Of a DNA stretch of 64,000 nt, positions 35,221 through 47,239 are shown piece after piece. The notes beneath the pieces were generated by a model. That model searched no databases. It was given only the letters and a program-made list of their open reading frames with translations, and had not been told where the DNA came from. Made by a program: the position numbers and the translations under genes. The DNA lies in assembly GCF_030272615.1 (NCBI RefSeq), contig NC_081406.1, forward strand, positions 239,992,422-240,056,421, in the 5' to 3' direction. This stretch comes from Cryptomeria japonica. Its lineage: Eukaryota; Streptophyta; Pinopsida; Cupressales; Cupressaceae. The stretch's first letter is position 1, and each line of letters begins with the position of its first letter.

Positions 35221-36620
35221 TAAGTAATTAAAACACGTGGCACATAGTCGTCAACTCTCTGTCTGGAAGATTGCCCATTAGAAAATTTCGCGACCTAACG
35301 ACAAGCCCTTACGACTCTCTCTATCTCCAACTCGCAAGCTGAAAATGGTAAGCCTTCATAACCTCGAGATCTAGCGATTGAGGGAAACTAAACTAGCAAT
35401 CGCCAATTCTCGACCATAAATGTTAAGTCCTTGTCACTGCAGCGACTTGGAGATAGTGGTAACTTTAACCCTTGTCACGTACTCGCCAACATAAAACTAT
35501 TTATCTCTTAACCGCTAGCACTTCACTCGCAAGTTCGCGGCTTGATTAGGTCTTTAGACATTTAACTTCACGAGCTGGTGATAACCATTAAACCTAGCCA
35601 CAAACTGTCTAGTTGCTAGCTCGTGGCCTAAAAATGCTAACACTAAACAAACATGAGAGCTAGCAACATATGTATAAAATGAGTTACTCACTAACTCTTG
35701 CGGATATAATGTATGGCATCAGACCAACTCAAGACCTCGTGACCAAAGCAATTTGACTAACAATCTCTAGCTCGGTAACATAAAATGCTAACACCCAAAA
35801 AGCTAGAGACCTCACGATGTAAACCCTTGTGATCGTGCAACAACAAGGCACTTAACCACCATCGCATGCTCGCAACACTTTTTGACTTAAGACTTACAAA
35901 CCCGCGAGCATGCGATGACCACAAAATTAGACCAAAACTTAGCTGTCGCCAGATCCCAACTTAAAATGCTAAACAACTTCAAAACCTGTGAGCAAGTGAC
36001 GAAACCAACTAAGTTGCGATACCAACTACATCGCATGATCACAAATTAAAATGACTTAACTGCAAACACCTCATGACCATGCGACAACATAAAATCACAC
36101 CCAATCGCAACCTCGCAACATAAAATGGTCAAGTGCAAAACATCTTGCGAGGTAGCGACAACTAAAATCTCTCAGTACTCACAAGCTCGTGACTTAAACT
36201 AACTTGATGATAAAGAACCTGCAAGCTAGCAATAACCATAAAATTTGAAAACTGTTTATCAATGTCTTATGTTAATTACCATCATAAACAGGCGCGAGCA
36301 GTGCCACATAGACCATTAATGACTTAGTACTTACTCACTAACTCTTGCGGCTATAATGCATGGCATCAAACCAATTCGAGACCTCGCGACCAAAGAGATT
36401 TCATTAGCAATCTCCACCTCACTAACATAAAATGCTAACACTCAAAAAACTAGAGACCTCGCGATTTAAACCCAAACCAACACTCGCTAACTTGCCACTT
36501 AAGTTGTTAAACATGAAATTTATTTGCGAGTTAGAGATGAAACATTAAACATGTCTGACCAATCGTTTGACCACACTTGACGTTGACATGGACAAATAAA
36601 GAGAGGACAACTCAGATTTT
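35221..36620. repeat. CpG-rich degenerate repeat array (GCGA / CTCGCAA / AAAATGCTAAC)
   Basis: For 1.4 kb the words CTCGCGAC, GCGAGC(A/T)AGCGAC, CTCGCAAC and their complements recur every 40-70 bp, commonly followed by ATAAAATGCTAAC or TTAAAC. An about 140-bp block at 35684-35820 (ACTCACTAACTCTTGCGG to CGATGTAAACCC) returns at 36332-36472. CpG density stands out against CpG-poor neighbours. The pattern recalls transposon subterminal arrays (some plant CACTA ends carry GCGAC motifs), but no element termini were identified. No open frame. Confidence 0.75.
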
Positions 36621-37564
36621 CAACGCACGACAACTTCGGTTTAGTAGCCAACTAAGACAAAAAACAAACACAAAACCCTAATCGCCATGAACATCATTTT
36701 AAGCATTTAATGTAGAACAGTAGAAAGGTTCTAGCAGTAACAGTTATGCAATATGAATAATTTTATGGATCTTGTGATACAAATTGTTGCATTGCATGTT
36801 CAACATAATGTGGAACCAAATACCAATTTACTAATAATTCAATTGTTTAGTAATAATTCAAATTCACAATTAAAAATATGAAATAAGCATCCGTTCTAGT
36901 TCTGATTGAGAAATTCAAGGAATACAATATCCAAAATCATCAATAACAACTATAGTATTGCAATTTTGCAAATTGAAATTGTAATATGACTCAAGAACTA
37001 TAGTATAATTATAAATACCTATAAACTAACTACTAATTAACTTCAGTGACTCAGCCCGACTGTCTGAGGCTTCTATATCCCAAATGGACTCAAGATCCGA
37101 AAACTAACTAGTACTAATAAGTTCATCTTCATTCTGAGTTGGGTATTCAAAAATGTCTTCATCTTCATGCTGACTCTGAGTCTGCGATCCATCATATTCA
37201 TTTGTTTTAGCACTAGCACTAGTAGTAGCACCACCAACTTTTAAAGTGCTGCACACCCCTCATCTTTCATGCATGGAATTCCAGATTGCCAGTGCCCTAT
37301 CATATGGAAAATCTCTAACATTATACTAGGTTACAAACAACCTCAAGCAAGTTTCCAAATTCTTGTCTAATTTGTTTCAGGAATGAATGCCTAGGCCTAT
37401 GTTGCAGGATTGTAATTTTGGCCCTCCGTCCTACAATGAACTTCGACTTTCCAACTCAATTTTTGGAATGCGAATCGAGACTCGAGAGCTCCCAATTTAC
37501 TAATTAGACATGAACAAATTGTAAGAAAGAGTGTAAGAAATAGTGTATTTATAGCAATCCATGA
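36621..37564 (-). other. No clear gene; weak Ser/Asp/Glu-rich minus-strand frame
   Basis: Around 37060-37330 a minus-strand frame reads a low-complexity acidic segment (GGATTSASAKTNEYDGSQ and onward). It looks like the tail of a decayed protein, possibly a transposase, but no catalytic domain is visible. Confidence 0.3.
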
Positions 37565-37780
37565 TTGCATTTTTGGCGAATTGCACGGGGCCTGAGTGTC
37601 ACAATTGCCAATAAACATTTAATTTAATTGCATTTTTGGTGAATTGCATGGGCGTGCAATGAAAATTTAATTTAAGTAGGAAAAAATGGGTCCTTGAATG
37701 CTTATAATGTTTTAATTGATATTTGCGAATTTGGCTGACGTGTGCAATGAACATTTAATTTACTATTGGTGAATTAGGTC
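37565..37780. repeat. Three diverged units with TTTTTGG(C/T)GAATTGCA
   Basis: Units at about 37569, 37629 and 37725 share (TT)GG(C/T)GAATT, then a GTGCAATGA(A)CATTTAATTTA-type end. The GGCGA and TTGGTGA cores resemble the 34.9-35.2 kb repeat, so the two arrays may flank one element. Confidence 0.6.
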
Positions 37781-38312
37781 CTAGGTACGTGGTCATTTTA
37801 CTATTGCTGGTGAATAGCAGAGGTGATCTAATACCCACGTCCAAGTGATTCCAAGTGAATATTACAAGCATGCACGTCGACGGTGTGTGGTCAATGGTGA
37901 AACCAAATTACAAATATTTGCATTGTTCTTCAAATTCCAGGCAATTTGACCATGATTGTGCCCCTCACTATTCATGCAAAATTTGCTAATTGGTGAAGAG
38001 CTGCCACTAAAAAACTCTCTGATCATAATGACATTACCCCAAGAAGGATAGAAATCAAAGGATAATGGTCACAAAATACAAATAAGGGTTCCACTTAACT
38101 CTGGGGTTAGTATGCTCTTAAAATAAATAATACATATCATGTATATATTTGCATTGAATTGTCCTCATTCCCCAAAGAATGTAAAACCACTATGGAAGAA
38201 GGGTACATGTGTCTTTTGAGTCAACAAAGGAGAAACCAAAAGAGATCTTAATGCTTTGCATCTTAGTCAAGTAGACAACACTAGGAAAAACAAATAGAAG
38301 AAGGTTAAGAAC

Positions 38313-38316
<4 letters not shown>

Positions 38317-38388
<72 letters not shown>
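38317..38388. repeat. (GA)n microsatellite, about 36 units
   Basis: An essentially uninterrupted GAGAGA tract. On the minus strand it yields poly Ser-Leu in a spurious frame. Confidence 0.98.
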
Positions 38389-38390
<2 letters not shown>

Positions 38391-38565
38391 CTATGACATA
38401 GATGAAGCTAATCAAGCAAGTCATTTGCCTCCCAATATTGCTCAATGTTGTTTTCAGAAGGTAGATGATATGAAAGAGGAACAATTTTGAGTACAATAGA
38501 TGGAGCTATCACAAGTTCCGAACAAGGACCATGCCCTAATGATGGATCACTTTACCTATTACTAC

Positions 38566-40890
38566 CTAAGCTAGGATTAATGCTTGTGAAAACTGTTTAG
38601 ATAAATCATTGTTAACATCAACATATTCATATTCATCACATGAATCAACATTATTAGCAGGAACATTATTTTCATTCATCTCTTCATCAGTATTAACAAA
38701 AATAGGATCTTTAATTGGAATAGAACATGAACCCTCATTTTTCTTAAGTGTTTCGTGTCTTGGAGATTTAGGTTGAACTTCCTCTCTGGTGTTAGGTGAA
38801 GGCGAGACAAATGGGATCATGTCAACATTTGAAGTCTTTGGGGAGGAAAATAGTTGAGAAGCAAGTTCATAAGCTCTAGCATGATGTCTCCATTGGTGTT
38901 CTCTTGTACAATAGTTTTTTTAGTTTTATCTGAAAGTTGTGAAGGTTTGGAATCAATAGGAATAGGCTTATTCTCTTCTTTAAAATAAGGATGTGAAGGA
39001 GAAATTATTTTAGATTGAAAGATAGGGGATACCGGGCGCTTTCCTTTGTATAATGAAGGAGGGAGAACCATGACATATAAAAGAGGAATATAATTTATAG
39101 GAAGAAGAATGAGTCCATCAAGAGGAGGAGGAATAGGTCTATTATGAAGAAGAGGAATGTGGTTAGGATTTCTAGTCTTTCTCAAGGATATGATCATCTC
39201 ATTCTTCCATCTTTGGTAAGATTTAAAAAGAGCATCACTTGGAGGCTTAAGTTGTTCAATTTGTTTAGACCAAAAGTAATCAATATTAACATCTCCTTTC
39301 CTTATCATGGGTTGATACATGTTGTTATTAATTGTTACGATTTTTGTCATCAAGAGGGAATTTCAAGCACCAGTGAACAATAGAAGGGATTTCTTTCATG
39401 GAAAAGAGCCAAGGATGTCCCAACTTCACATGAAATTATTCCAAGGTAGGAATAATAGCAAAATTAACATCTAAAGATTTAGTACCAACGCCAATGGGAA
39501 GGGTAATAGAGCCAATAGTGGGAGAAGAGTAACCATCAAAGATCTTAATTATCACATCATATTTCTCATATGTCACTTGATGCAATTGTAAGGTATCAAG
39601 ATATTCTTTAGTTATCACATTTACCATGCATGCAAGATCAATGATCACACCTAATGAAAGCATGTGTTTTATCCTCACAGTGATGTATAGGGGGCCATCA
39701 GGTGCTTCAATAATCTCACTAGGATCAAAGGTAATGCATAGGTCCTTAGGAGGTGTATCTTTATCAATAAGATTGATCACATTATTAGACTCAAAGCCAA
39801 TATTATGAGGAGAAAATGCAAGATGCTCATACTCAATCACATTAGTATCATGGGAAGGCAAAGGATTGGTAAAGATTTGGAGATTTTGATTTGGAGGGGC
39901 TACGGATTTGTTTCCTTTGTCACTCACACCAGCTACAGTTATGGTATTTTTATCAATAAGGTCTTGAATCTTACTTTTTAGGGAATAACACTTTTCAGTG
40001 TCATGATCAGATTGATTATAATATTGGAAAGAGGATTTGGATGTCGTAATGAGGTGGCAAAGGTTTGGTTGAGTCAATTATTTTGATGGGAGGAAGTTTT
40101 AATATATTCTACTCAAGAATTGTGTCATAATGCTATGCAAAGATTCAAAAAGAGGATTAAATTCTTTTCTAAAGTACTTGGATGAAGGAGGCACACCTGT
40201 TGTCGCGGTTGCTACTTGAGTATTGTTGTTGTCATTGAACTTTATGAATCCTTTATGTGGTTTAAACTTTTCAAAATATTGTTGAACACTTTCATTCTTA
40301 TCAACCAGAGCCATTGAAGAAGATGATTCAAATTGATTCAACAGTTGAAGTTGATAATTATGAAAAATTGTGCATAACTGCATACCAATGAAGTAAACTT
40401 AGAAAATAGAAGCTTATCCCTAATGTATTTTTGCAAATTAGAAATGAAAATTCTTTGAACATCTTGATCAGGCATAGGATAAGAAATTTGAGAATACAAA
40501 TGCTTATATCTACCAATAAAATCAATCACTTTTTCTTTAACGCCTTGCTTACAATGCATTAAATTAGTCAAAGTAATCTTAGGACCAATAATATTGAGAA
40601 ATTATTGAATAGAAAATTATTGAAATTATGTAATAGAATAAGGAGGTAAAGAAAAACACCATTGCAAAGATTTATCTTTGAATGTTATAGTAAACAATTT
40701 AGCCAAAAGTCCTTGATCATAGGGAAAATCACTACACAAAGTTTGTAATATTTTTTAGGTGAGTCATAGGATCACCTTTTCTATTATAAATATCCAATTG
40801 AGGGGCTTCTGCATGTTTAGGAGGGACAACACGAACAATATCATTAGATAATGGGCTAGTTACATGAAATGAGTGCACATTATACTAGAG
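38566..40890 (-). pseudogene. Ty3/gypsy gag-protease relic
   Basis: Read right to left on the minus strand. Gag: VPPKHAEAPQLDIYNRKGDP (about 40800), SLQWCFSLPPYSIT (about 40640), KQGVKEKVIDFIGRYKHLYS and ISNLQKYIRDKLLF (40338-40571). Next comes a spacer, then QYYNQSDHDTEKCYSLKSKI, a degenerate zinc-knuckle-like block. The retropepsin-like segment (39436-40077) has GVIIDLACMVNVITKEYL; the D-T/S-G triad is D-L-A, so it is inactive. After a stop the sequence continues FHVKLGHPWLFSMKEIPSIV (about 39400) into 38566-39353. RT, RNase H and integrase are missing. A zinc-knuckle fit is weak. Confidence 0.8.
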
Positions 40891-42339
40891 CTACGTGGAA
40901 AACCCTAAATATGGAATAATAAAGATGAGACTCATACTCACAATATGAATAAAATTAATTACAACATTTAGGCTCAAGGCCAAGGAGTTCACTTCTCCTG
41001 AAAGGACTTTCAAGACTAAGGAGCACAACCTTAGGGAAAGATACAAAGGACTTATAGTATTGAAACTCACTGTCTTAGGAAAGGATACAAATGAATGGAT
41101 TGGTTGCCAAAAGGATCACATATTCTTATGGAAGGTGCAGAGGATCAATGAACTAAAATGAAGAAGATCTCTTGATCATGAAATTGTCCTTGAACCACTG
41201 TGTCAAGTGAACAATGTCATGGCAAACCCATATGACTTCAAATATTGTCTCAAAGCTTCTTCACAAACTATCTTTCACACTTCTGCTATACCAAATCTAC
41301 TTGCACATCATTCAAATCCACTCCACATCAATTCACATACATCCCATAATAAAATCATACATCTGCAATCCTAGATATACAAGATAATTCATTTAAACCC
41401 TTGTTGAGGGTTGGCTACAAATAATATAAACAATAACACATACATTTGGCCACTCTGACCAAAACTATCAATTATGCTCCACTCCAGGAGATAAAGAAGA
41501 CCCAACAACATTACAACATATCCTTTCCAAATTATTTCAATGAACTGCACATGCTAGCACATTCTCCAAGGTTAGAAACAACTGAAGCGTGTAGATGAAT
41601 AATGTAGCATGACAACCAATCAACCCAAAAACATCTTGCAATGCACAAAAATAAATGTAGATCTACAAATGCCATAGTGACCCATATCAACCTTCAAATT
41701 CATTGGATACCAAAACATATATAGACCAAAATGGCATGTGATCAAACATATATGATACACCACTTTAGTTAATCTAAAACCAACTCAACTGACAACACAA
41801 CTCAAAACACCACAAATTCCCTTGCCTATCAAAACATCACTATAAAAATAAACTAAAACACTACATAAAGGAAATAAACGTGTCCTTCAAGACAAAACAA
41901 TTGAATCCACAAATTGAAGATTCACAAAACATTCTTTGGAATAGTTCTGATAGACATCCACTATTAGAAGCAACAATAACCAATGCTACCATCTGAGTAA
42001 TAAAGGAATTGTAAACCTGATAGTAAAAAATACATAGATCACAACCATTATATCTAGAAATTCACTTTGTAACCTTTGCACATCGAAGGAATGCAAATCA
42101 GTCTTCCATTGGGACATTAAATACTCTTTTCTTCATAAATACTATTTCCTCCATATTGAAACTTCCACTAGATCAACCTTTTGGAAACACCTCAAATGTT
42201 CTCAATGTCACTACTAGATAACAAAACAACATCACCATTCATTTTTGGACCAATTACAACATCCATACAACACAACACAATAACTCAATTTTTCAACACT
42301 TTGAAAACCTAGTTTACCTTGTATTAAAAATATATAACA
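40891..42339. other. No gene seen
   Basis: Upstream side of the gypsy gag relic, where a 5' LTR and primer site would be expected. Neither was identified. No domains or tandem repeats were seen. Confidence 0.5.
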
Positions 42340-43570
42340 AGTTAATAATGATTTAGAGTTTACTTGTATGTTAATAGACATACACACCAACTAAATTTTG
42401 AACCTTCCTTTATAACTTTATTTGATAAAATTTATACATAAATTCATAAATTTGTTGTAAACATATTTATTCTTTTAAATAAGGCTATTGATTTAACAAT
42501 TTTTGTCTCTCTTTTTACTGGTTTTTTTTTCTTTTTATTGTTTTTCTTCACTAGATTAAATAAACTACTTGGTTAACATACATGAGCCTTAAAAATATCT
42601 CACTTTATCTTTCCTTTTCATAAGAGAGACTTATCATCATATATAAGGCCTTTCATAAAATTTTATTAAGAAGGGAGAAAATGTGTAACCTTAATACACA
42701 ACTGTAAGCAATGAAGTAAAGTAACTTAGTCGACAAGATTAAAGAACACCATAATTGAACTCAATTAGTTAAAACGAAATAAAAAAAGCTCTTGATCATA
42801 GAAAAAAATCAAATTTTAAATCAATTTAACAAAACAACATAGTAATAAATTTTTTTAATTTGTATTTCTATCTACATACATACTAACTAAACATAAAAGA
42901 TTCATAGATAACTTTATTTTTAAATTTGAATTAGCCATAAATTATTTTTAAAACATCTTTTTTTATTTAAAGCCTATAACTTGAACCATGTTTTTCTTCT
43001 TCCATTTTTTTTTTCATTTTCATAAGAGTAAATAAAGTACTTGCTAAACTGATATAGACTTTAAAGTAATCTCACATTACTTATCTTTTTCATAATAGAT
43101 ATGTGCAATCATATATAAGACTTTACATAATTTTTTAATAGAAATGAAAGATACATATAACGTGAATTCATTGTTGTAAGGAAATAATTAATATAACTTA
43201 GTTCGTGACTGAAAATAAGTTTCAACAACCTTTAATATTCAACAACCTTTAATATATTTTGTACATATATCAAATTGACAAAAAACAACTCTTCCACCTT
43301 AAAAAACGCCAATGATTGAACTCATTTAACTCAAATTAAAAAATAAGTCATCCAATCATAAACAAAAAATGAATTCTTAAAATTAACTTAACAAAATAAC
43401 ATACTAATAAATGTTTTTAATATTACTTATATCTTAATAAATACACCTACTAAGTATACATGTTAATCTTCATTTCAAACTTTATATTTGTAAATAAATC
43501 ACTCGTGAATCTCAAAAAGCACCTCACGCGACCTTTCCTTTTCAGAAAAGAGGCTCAGTCATATGAAGAC
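42340..43570. repeat. Tandem repeat, unit about 510-560 bp, three diverged copies
   Basis: Recurring landmarks are TAATAA(A)T(G)..TTTTAAT..TTACTT then ACATAC(A)..CCTACTAA; CTTTTCATAA(G/T)AGA; and CATATATAAG(G/A)C. They occur in units at about 42340, 42845 and 43405. The last copy ends in a segment CCTTTCCTTTTCAGAAAAGAGG that borders the small-gene promoter. Confidence 0.7.
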
Positions 43571-43600
43571 TTTAGCACCGCCTTCGTTGAGAGGGAAGAA

Positions 43601-43608
43601 CACGTGTC
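43601..43608 (+). promoter_or_regulatory. G-box / ABRE (CACGTGTC)
   Basis: The word CACGTGTC holds the ACGT core of G-box and abscisic-acid response elements. It stands about 265 bp upstream of a TATA box for the small ORF. Functional use is inference. Confidence 0.5.
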
Positions 43609-43873
43609 ATCTTATTTCGATTGGAAATGGCAATGGAAATTGTAAACAGTGAAAGACTGTGGTTGGTAAACAGAAAGAGCAATGGGGTTTACGAAGAAGT
43701 AGGGTAAGGTACTACAATAATACTAAGGCCCACCCATTCATTGACTATGACTGGCCCTCTAATTTTGAAACGGCTAACGCTTTAACCTGGGATTGCGAAA
43801 ACTTCGGTGCAAACTTAATTTTCAGATTGAGATAGATGCCCTATGCTTTCACCTCTTTCCAATCTTTCTTTTC

Positions 43874-43883
43874 CTATAAATAG
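43874..43883 (+). promoter_or_regulatory. TATA box (CTATAAATAG)
   Basis: CTATAAATAG is a canonical plant TATA box. Transcription would start about 43905-43912, giving a 5' leader of roughly 75-80 bases to the ATG at 43986. Confidence 0.6.
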
Positions 43884-43985
43884 ACGTATCACTACACTTC
43901 ACAGCAGCAAATTACTTGTGCTAATTCCATGCTTCATTTAAGTCTGTAAATCTTGTCTTTCTGTTGCATGCATTACAGATATTAA

Positions 43986-44216
43986 ATGCAAGGTGCCTTA
44001 CTCAGTGTACTCATAGACCTTGCTGCCGACGTTTTCATTCCAGAGGACTACGTAAATAGCCGCCGCTCAAGGAAAACAGCGGCCAAGCAACAACTGAACA
44101 CTGCTACCAATGCTTCAGATACTCAAAAGACCAGCTTATTTGCACACAAGAATGAAAGTCCCCATCGTCCAACCAGCTGGTTCGAGGAAACAATTTTTAT
44201 TTGTTTCACTCTCTAG
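43986..44216 (+). CDS. Small protein of unknown function, 76 residues
   Basis: ATG 43986 to TAG 44216. The sequence begins MQGALLSVLIDLAADVFIPE, a short hydrophobic helix, then a basic segment DYVNSRRSRKTAAKQQ, and ends with RPTSWFEETIFICFTL. I do not recognise the family. Support for a real gene: an upstream TATA box, a G-box/ABRE, more CpG and balanced codon use than neighbours, and no similarity to the surrounding repeats. The leader ends TTACAG before the ATG, so an intron acceptor and an upstream non-coding exon are possible. Alternative: chance ORF in a low-copy gap. Confidence 0.5.
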   Translation: MQGALLSVLIDLAADVFIPEDYVNSRRSRKTAAKQQLNTATNASDTQKTSLFAHKNESPHRPTSWFEETIFICFTL

Positions 44217-44329
44217 TCGGCTGCAAGATAGGATGACTCATTTCCCTTCTACTCGTGTAGCTTACATGGATATATGATTGTTAACTCCTAATTATTAGAG
44301 AAATGAAAGTTGCAGGTAGAATAAGAATT

Positions 44330-44700
44330 CTGTTGAACAGATCCATGCAATAGATTGGTCGCCTTCATTTACATCAAGGGAAATTCTTCTGGATTTGGAT
44401 TTCTAAGTATTTGATCAGTGTTCGACAGATCTAGATACGTACAAATATTTGCTATTTAAATATTGAGTAGAATTGATTAATACCATTGGCATGTATTAAG
44501 GGAAAATTTGTTTGGCTTTAGATCTTTAAAGATCAAAATTGTGCATCCTTTACAAATATTTTTCAGTTGTATATTAAGTTTGAAATAATTAATGCAATTA
44601 ACATGTATTAAGGAGAAGCATTTATGGTTTTAAATTTTAAATGTCAAAATTGTGTAGCTGTTACAAATATTTTCACAGTTCTATGTTCTGTTGAAAAGAT
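44330..44700. repeat. 111-bp tandem repeat, two clear and one old copy
   Basis: ACAAATATTT marks unit starts at 44441, 44552 and 44663, spaced exactly 111 bp. Units share CATGTATTAAGG, GGTTTT/GGCTTT and ATCAAAATTGTG. An older unit can be traced to about 44330. The array starts about 110 bp past the small ORF's stop. Confidence 0.8.
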
Positions 44701-45137
44701 TACTACGAACACTACCTCCAAATATCAAAATGATATTGCTCAACCATTATATGCCTTTTAAGTATTTTGCTTTACATTTTACCCGACCACTTATTTCAGG
44801 TTTATAAGCAGTTTACAGGTGTTAAAATCAAAATCTTACGTGAAAATTTCAAATCACTCTCTATTTTTTACAACAACTTACTTGGCAAGTCCCTTGCTTA
44901 TAACTAAGGTTTTAGGGCCACATCATCAAATACGATTCCACATCAACATGTTTTTTGCCAAGGTGTCCAAAACAACCCAAAAAAAAATGTGAGACCAATA
45001 GGCCTGCAAAAGGGGCCCCAATACTTGTGCAGCTGATGTGACATCACATGATTGGTTGCTTTTTACAACAAATGATATATTTCATTCAATTATTGGTACT
45101 CATCATAGCAATAACAACTTTAAAGTCACAAAAAAAC
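44531..45137. repeat. Duplicated block A
   Basis: About 600 bp from GATCAAAATTGTG to AACTTTAAAGTCACAAAAAA, with a near relative at 46495-47239. No open frame. Its left edge falls inside the 111-bp array, so the block was copied after that array formed. Confidence 0.85.
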
Positions 45138-45874
45138 CTAATGTTATATTTGATTAAGACTTTTTGTTGAAGAATTTCGGATCCCATCTTTTAAATTAGA
45201 CTGAATGAACAACTATTCAAGTTATCATCTCATTATAATTGCTCTATAATAGTATTATCAATTTTACCTTTAGGCACATTCACTTACAAAAACCATTTTT
45301 TTTTGTTTAAGGAAAAACGCAAATGCAAACTTTTATATTAATTAAAAATGAAACCATTGCAGTGTAACTTAAATAACAAAAACAAATTCCTAACAGAGAG
45401 CAGAGCTCAATCTGTTTGTAGCTAAACCAGACTCTTAAGACCAAGACAACCTTAAAGAGCCATGCTAAATCTGAGGACCAAAATTTTATGTCCACGTATG
45501 AACAAAGGGGACTAAAAGAAGGAACTATAGTGGCAACAAAGAGCCTGATAAAACAAAAAATGAGGGATATTTAACATAGAGTTTTAGTGAATACGAAGAC
45601 ACTGAGATTGATGGAAAGACTATACATGAACAACCAAAAAAAAAAAAATAGAGTAGAACAAAAGAAAGGACAAATCCTAGCTAGAACGACAAGCAAAGGG
45701 TCTACACGCTAGTCCTTGGCATTATTTTATCCCATCTCTTCATCACCTGCATTTTACATCTGGGAATTTCGGTCACCAAACCCGCAAAGTATCCGTTAGG
45801 GTATATTGTAAGATGTCCTTAGGGTGCGCCTTCTCAACCTTGTGGTGATGAGATTGGTGTAGTGGTAGCTGGTG
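45138..45874. other. No gene seen
   Basis: Stretch between the two duplicated blocks. AT-rich with A-runs (45637-45650); no feature recognised. Confidence 0.45.
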
Positions 45875-46495
45875 GAGGGCATAAAGGAAATCTAAGAATT
45901 GGGTAGCCTTCCCCTAGAAAAACTTGCAGTTGTTTAATTCCACACTAATCTTCATAGCATTGTATAACTTTACATATAGGGGTTTTCTGCTCAGATATTT
46001 CCTTGGAAATAGTCCCCCAACCCAACCCTTGACATTAAATAAGTCTTATTTCTTGATAGCCAATTCTAGCTCTTCAATAGATATAAACTCTTGTTTGACA
46101 TATTAAGAGCAAAGATGGGGTAGGGCACCATAATTCCAAAGAACATCGAAGGCACTTGAAAAAAGAATAGACACCACTTGTGAAGGATATAAATTTCAGG
46201 AGGCCTTAGGATAAATTACCTCTTCACCAATGGCAGTGATTCGCTGAGTGTTCGACCAACCCCATGAAAATGCGTTTCAGGTGTTCTGAGGTGTAGGTCC
46301 TTCAGGTTTGAAATTCCCAACCATTTAAAGTGACAATAATTCTCTAGTTGAGTGGCTTGTACTCGATGGGCAGAGGCACTAGAGGGAAGTTATAAAAATC
46401 ATAAATTAGGTTACTCCTCACATATTATGAAATCAATATCAAATCTTAATGTTAAAGATAAATTTTGTCAATCTTACTCATGTAAATAATATAAG
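45875..46495 (-). pseudogene. Unidentified repeat with conserved minus-strand frame, copy 1
   Basis: Shares about 600 bp with 54891-55552. Minus-strand reading gives TQLENYCHFKWLGISNLKDL, LRTPETHFHGVGRTLSESL, then PSQVVSILFSSAFDVLWNYG and VKLYNAMKISVELNN, with a few stops. The same frame is readable in the other copy, indicating common descent from a protein-coding repeat. I do not know the family. Confidence 0.5.
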
Positions 46496-47239
46496 ATCAA
46501 AATTGTGTATCTTTCACAAATATTTTTCAGTTGTATATTAAGTTTAAAATAATAAATGTAATAGACATGTATTAAGCAGAAGCATGTATGGTTTTAAATT
46601 TTAAATGTCAAAACTATGTAGCTCTTACAAATATTTTCATAGTTCTATGTTCAGTTGAAAAGCTTACCACGAACACTACCTCCAAATATCAAAATGATAT
46701 TGCCCAACCATTATATGCGTTTTAAGTATTTTGTTTTACAGTTTACCAAGACCACTTATTTCAGGCTTATAAGCAGTTTACAGGTGTTAAAATAGGTTTC
46801 TTTATTTAGATAAAATGATAAGAAATATAGGTGCAAAAAACATCATAAATGGAGAATTGGTGGCCTCAATTTTCTTTAATATTGGGATGATACTTAGGGG
46901 AGAAGACCCAGTAGTTGTGCACCCTAATTTTGTGTTTCTCAAAATCTTATGTGAAAATTTCAAATCACTCCCTATTTTTAACAGAAGCTTACTTGGCAAG
47001 TCCCTTGCTTATAACTAAGGTTTTAGGCCTGTATAATCAAATATGATGCTACAACAACATGCTTTTTATCAAGGTGTCCAAAATAGCCCAAAACAAATGT
47101 GAGACCAATAGGCATGCAAAGGAGGCCCCAATACTTGTGCAGGTGATGTGGCATTGCATGATTGGTTGCTTTTTACAACAAATGATATATTTCATTCAAT
47201 TATTTGTACTCATCATAGCAATACCAACTTTAAAGTCAC
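46495..47239. repeat. Duplicated block B, with a 147-bp extra segment
   Basis: Matches block A across its length but holds an extra 147 bp at 46794-46940 (AGGTTTCTTT to TGTTTCTC). The join in block A falls between AAAAT words, so either insertion into B or deletion from A by microhomology is possible. Confidence 0.85.

Noticed and set aside
36621-37564. hAT-type transposase C-terminus
   Set aside because: The acidic, low-complexity minus-strand segment resembles such tails, but no dimerisation domain or catalytic block was found.
38279-38295. CACTAGGAAAAAC, looks like a CACTA terminus
   Set aside because: No subterminal repeats, no partner end, no target duplication; a five-base match is expected by chance.
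38305-38496. Ser-Leu repeat frame over the GA tract
   Set aside because: Dinucleotide repeat read on the minus strand.
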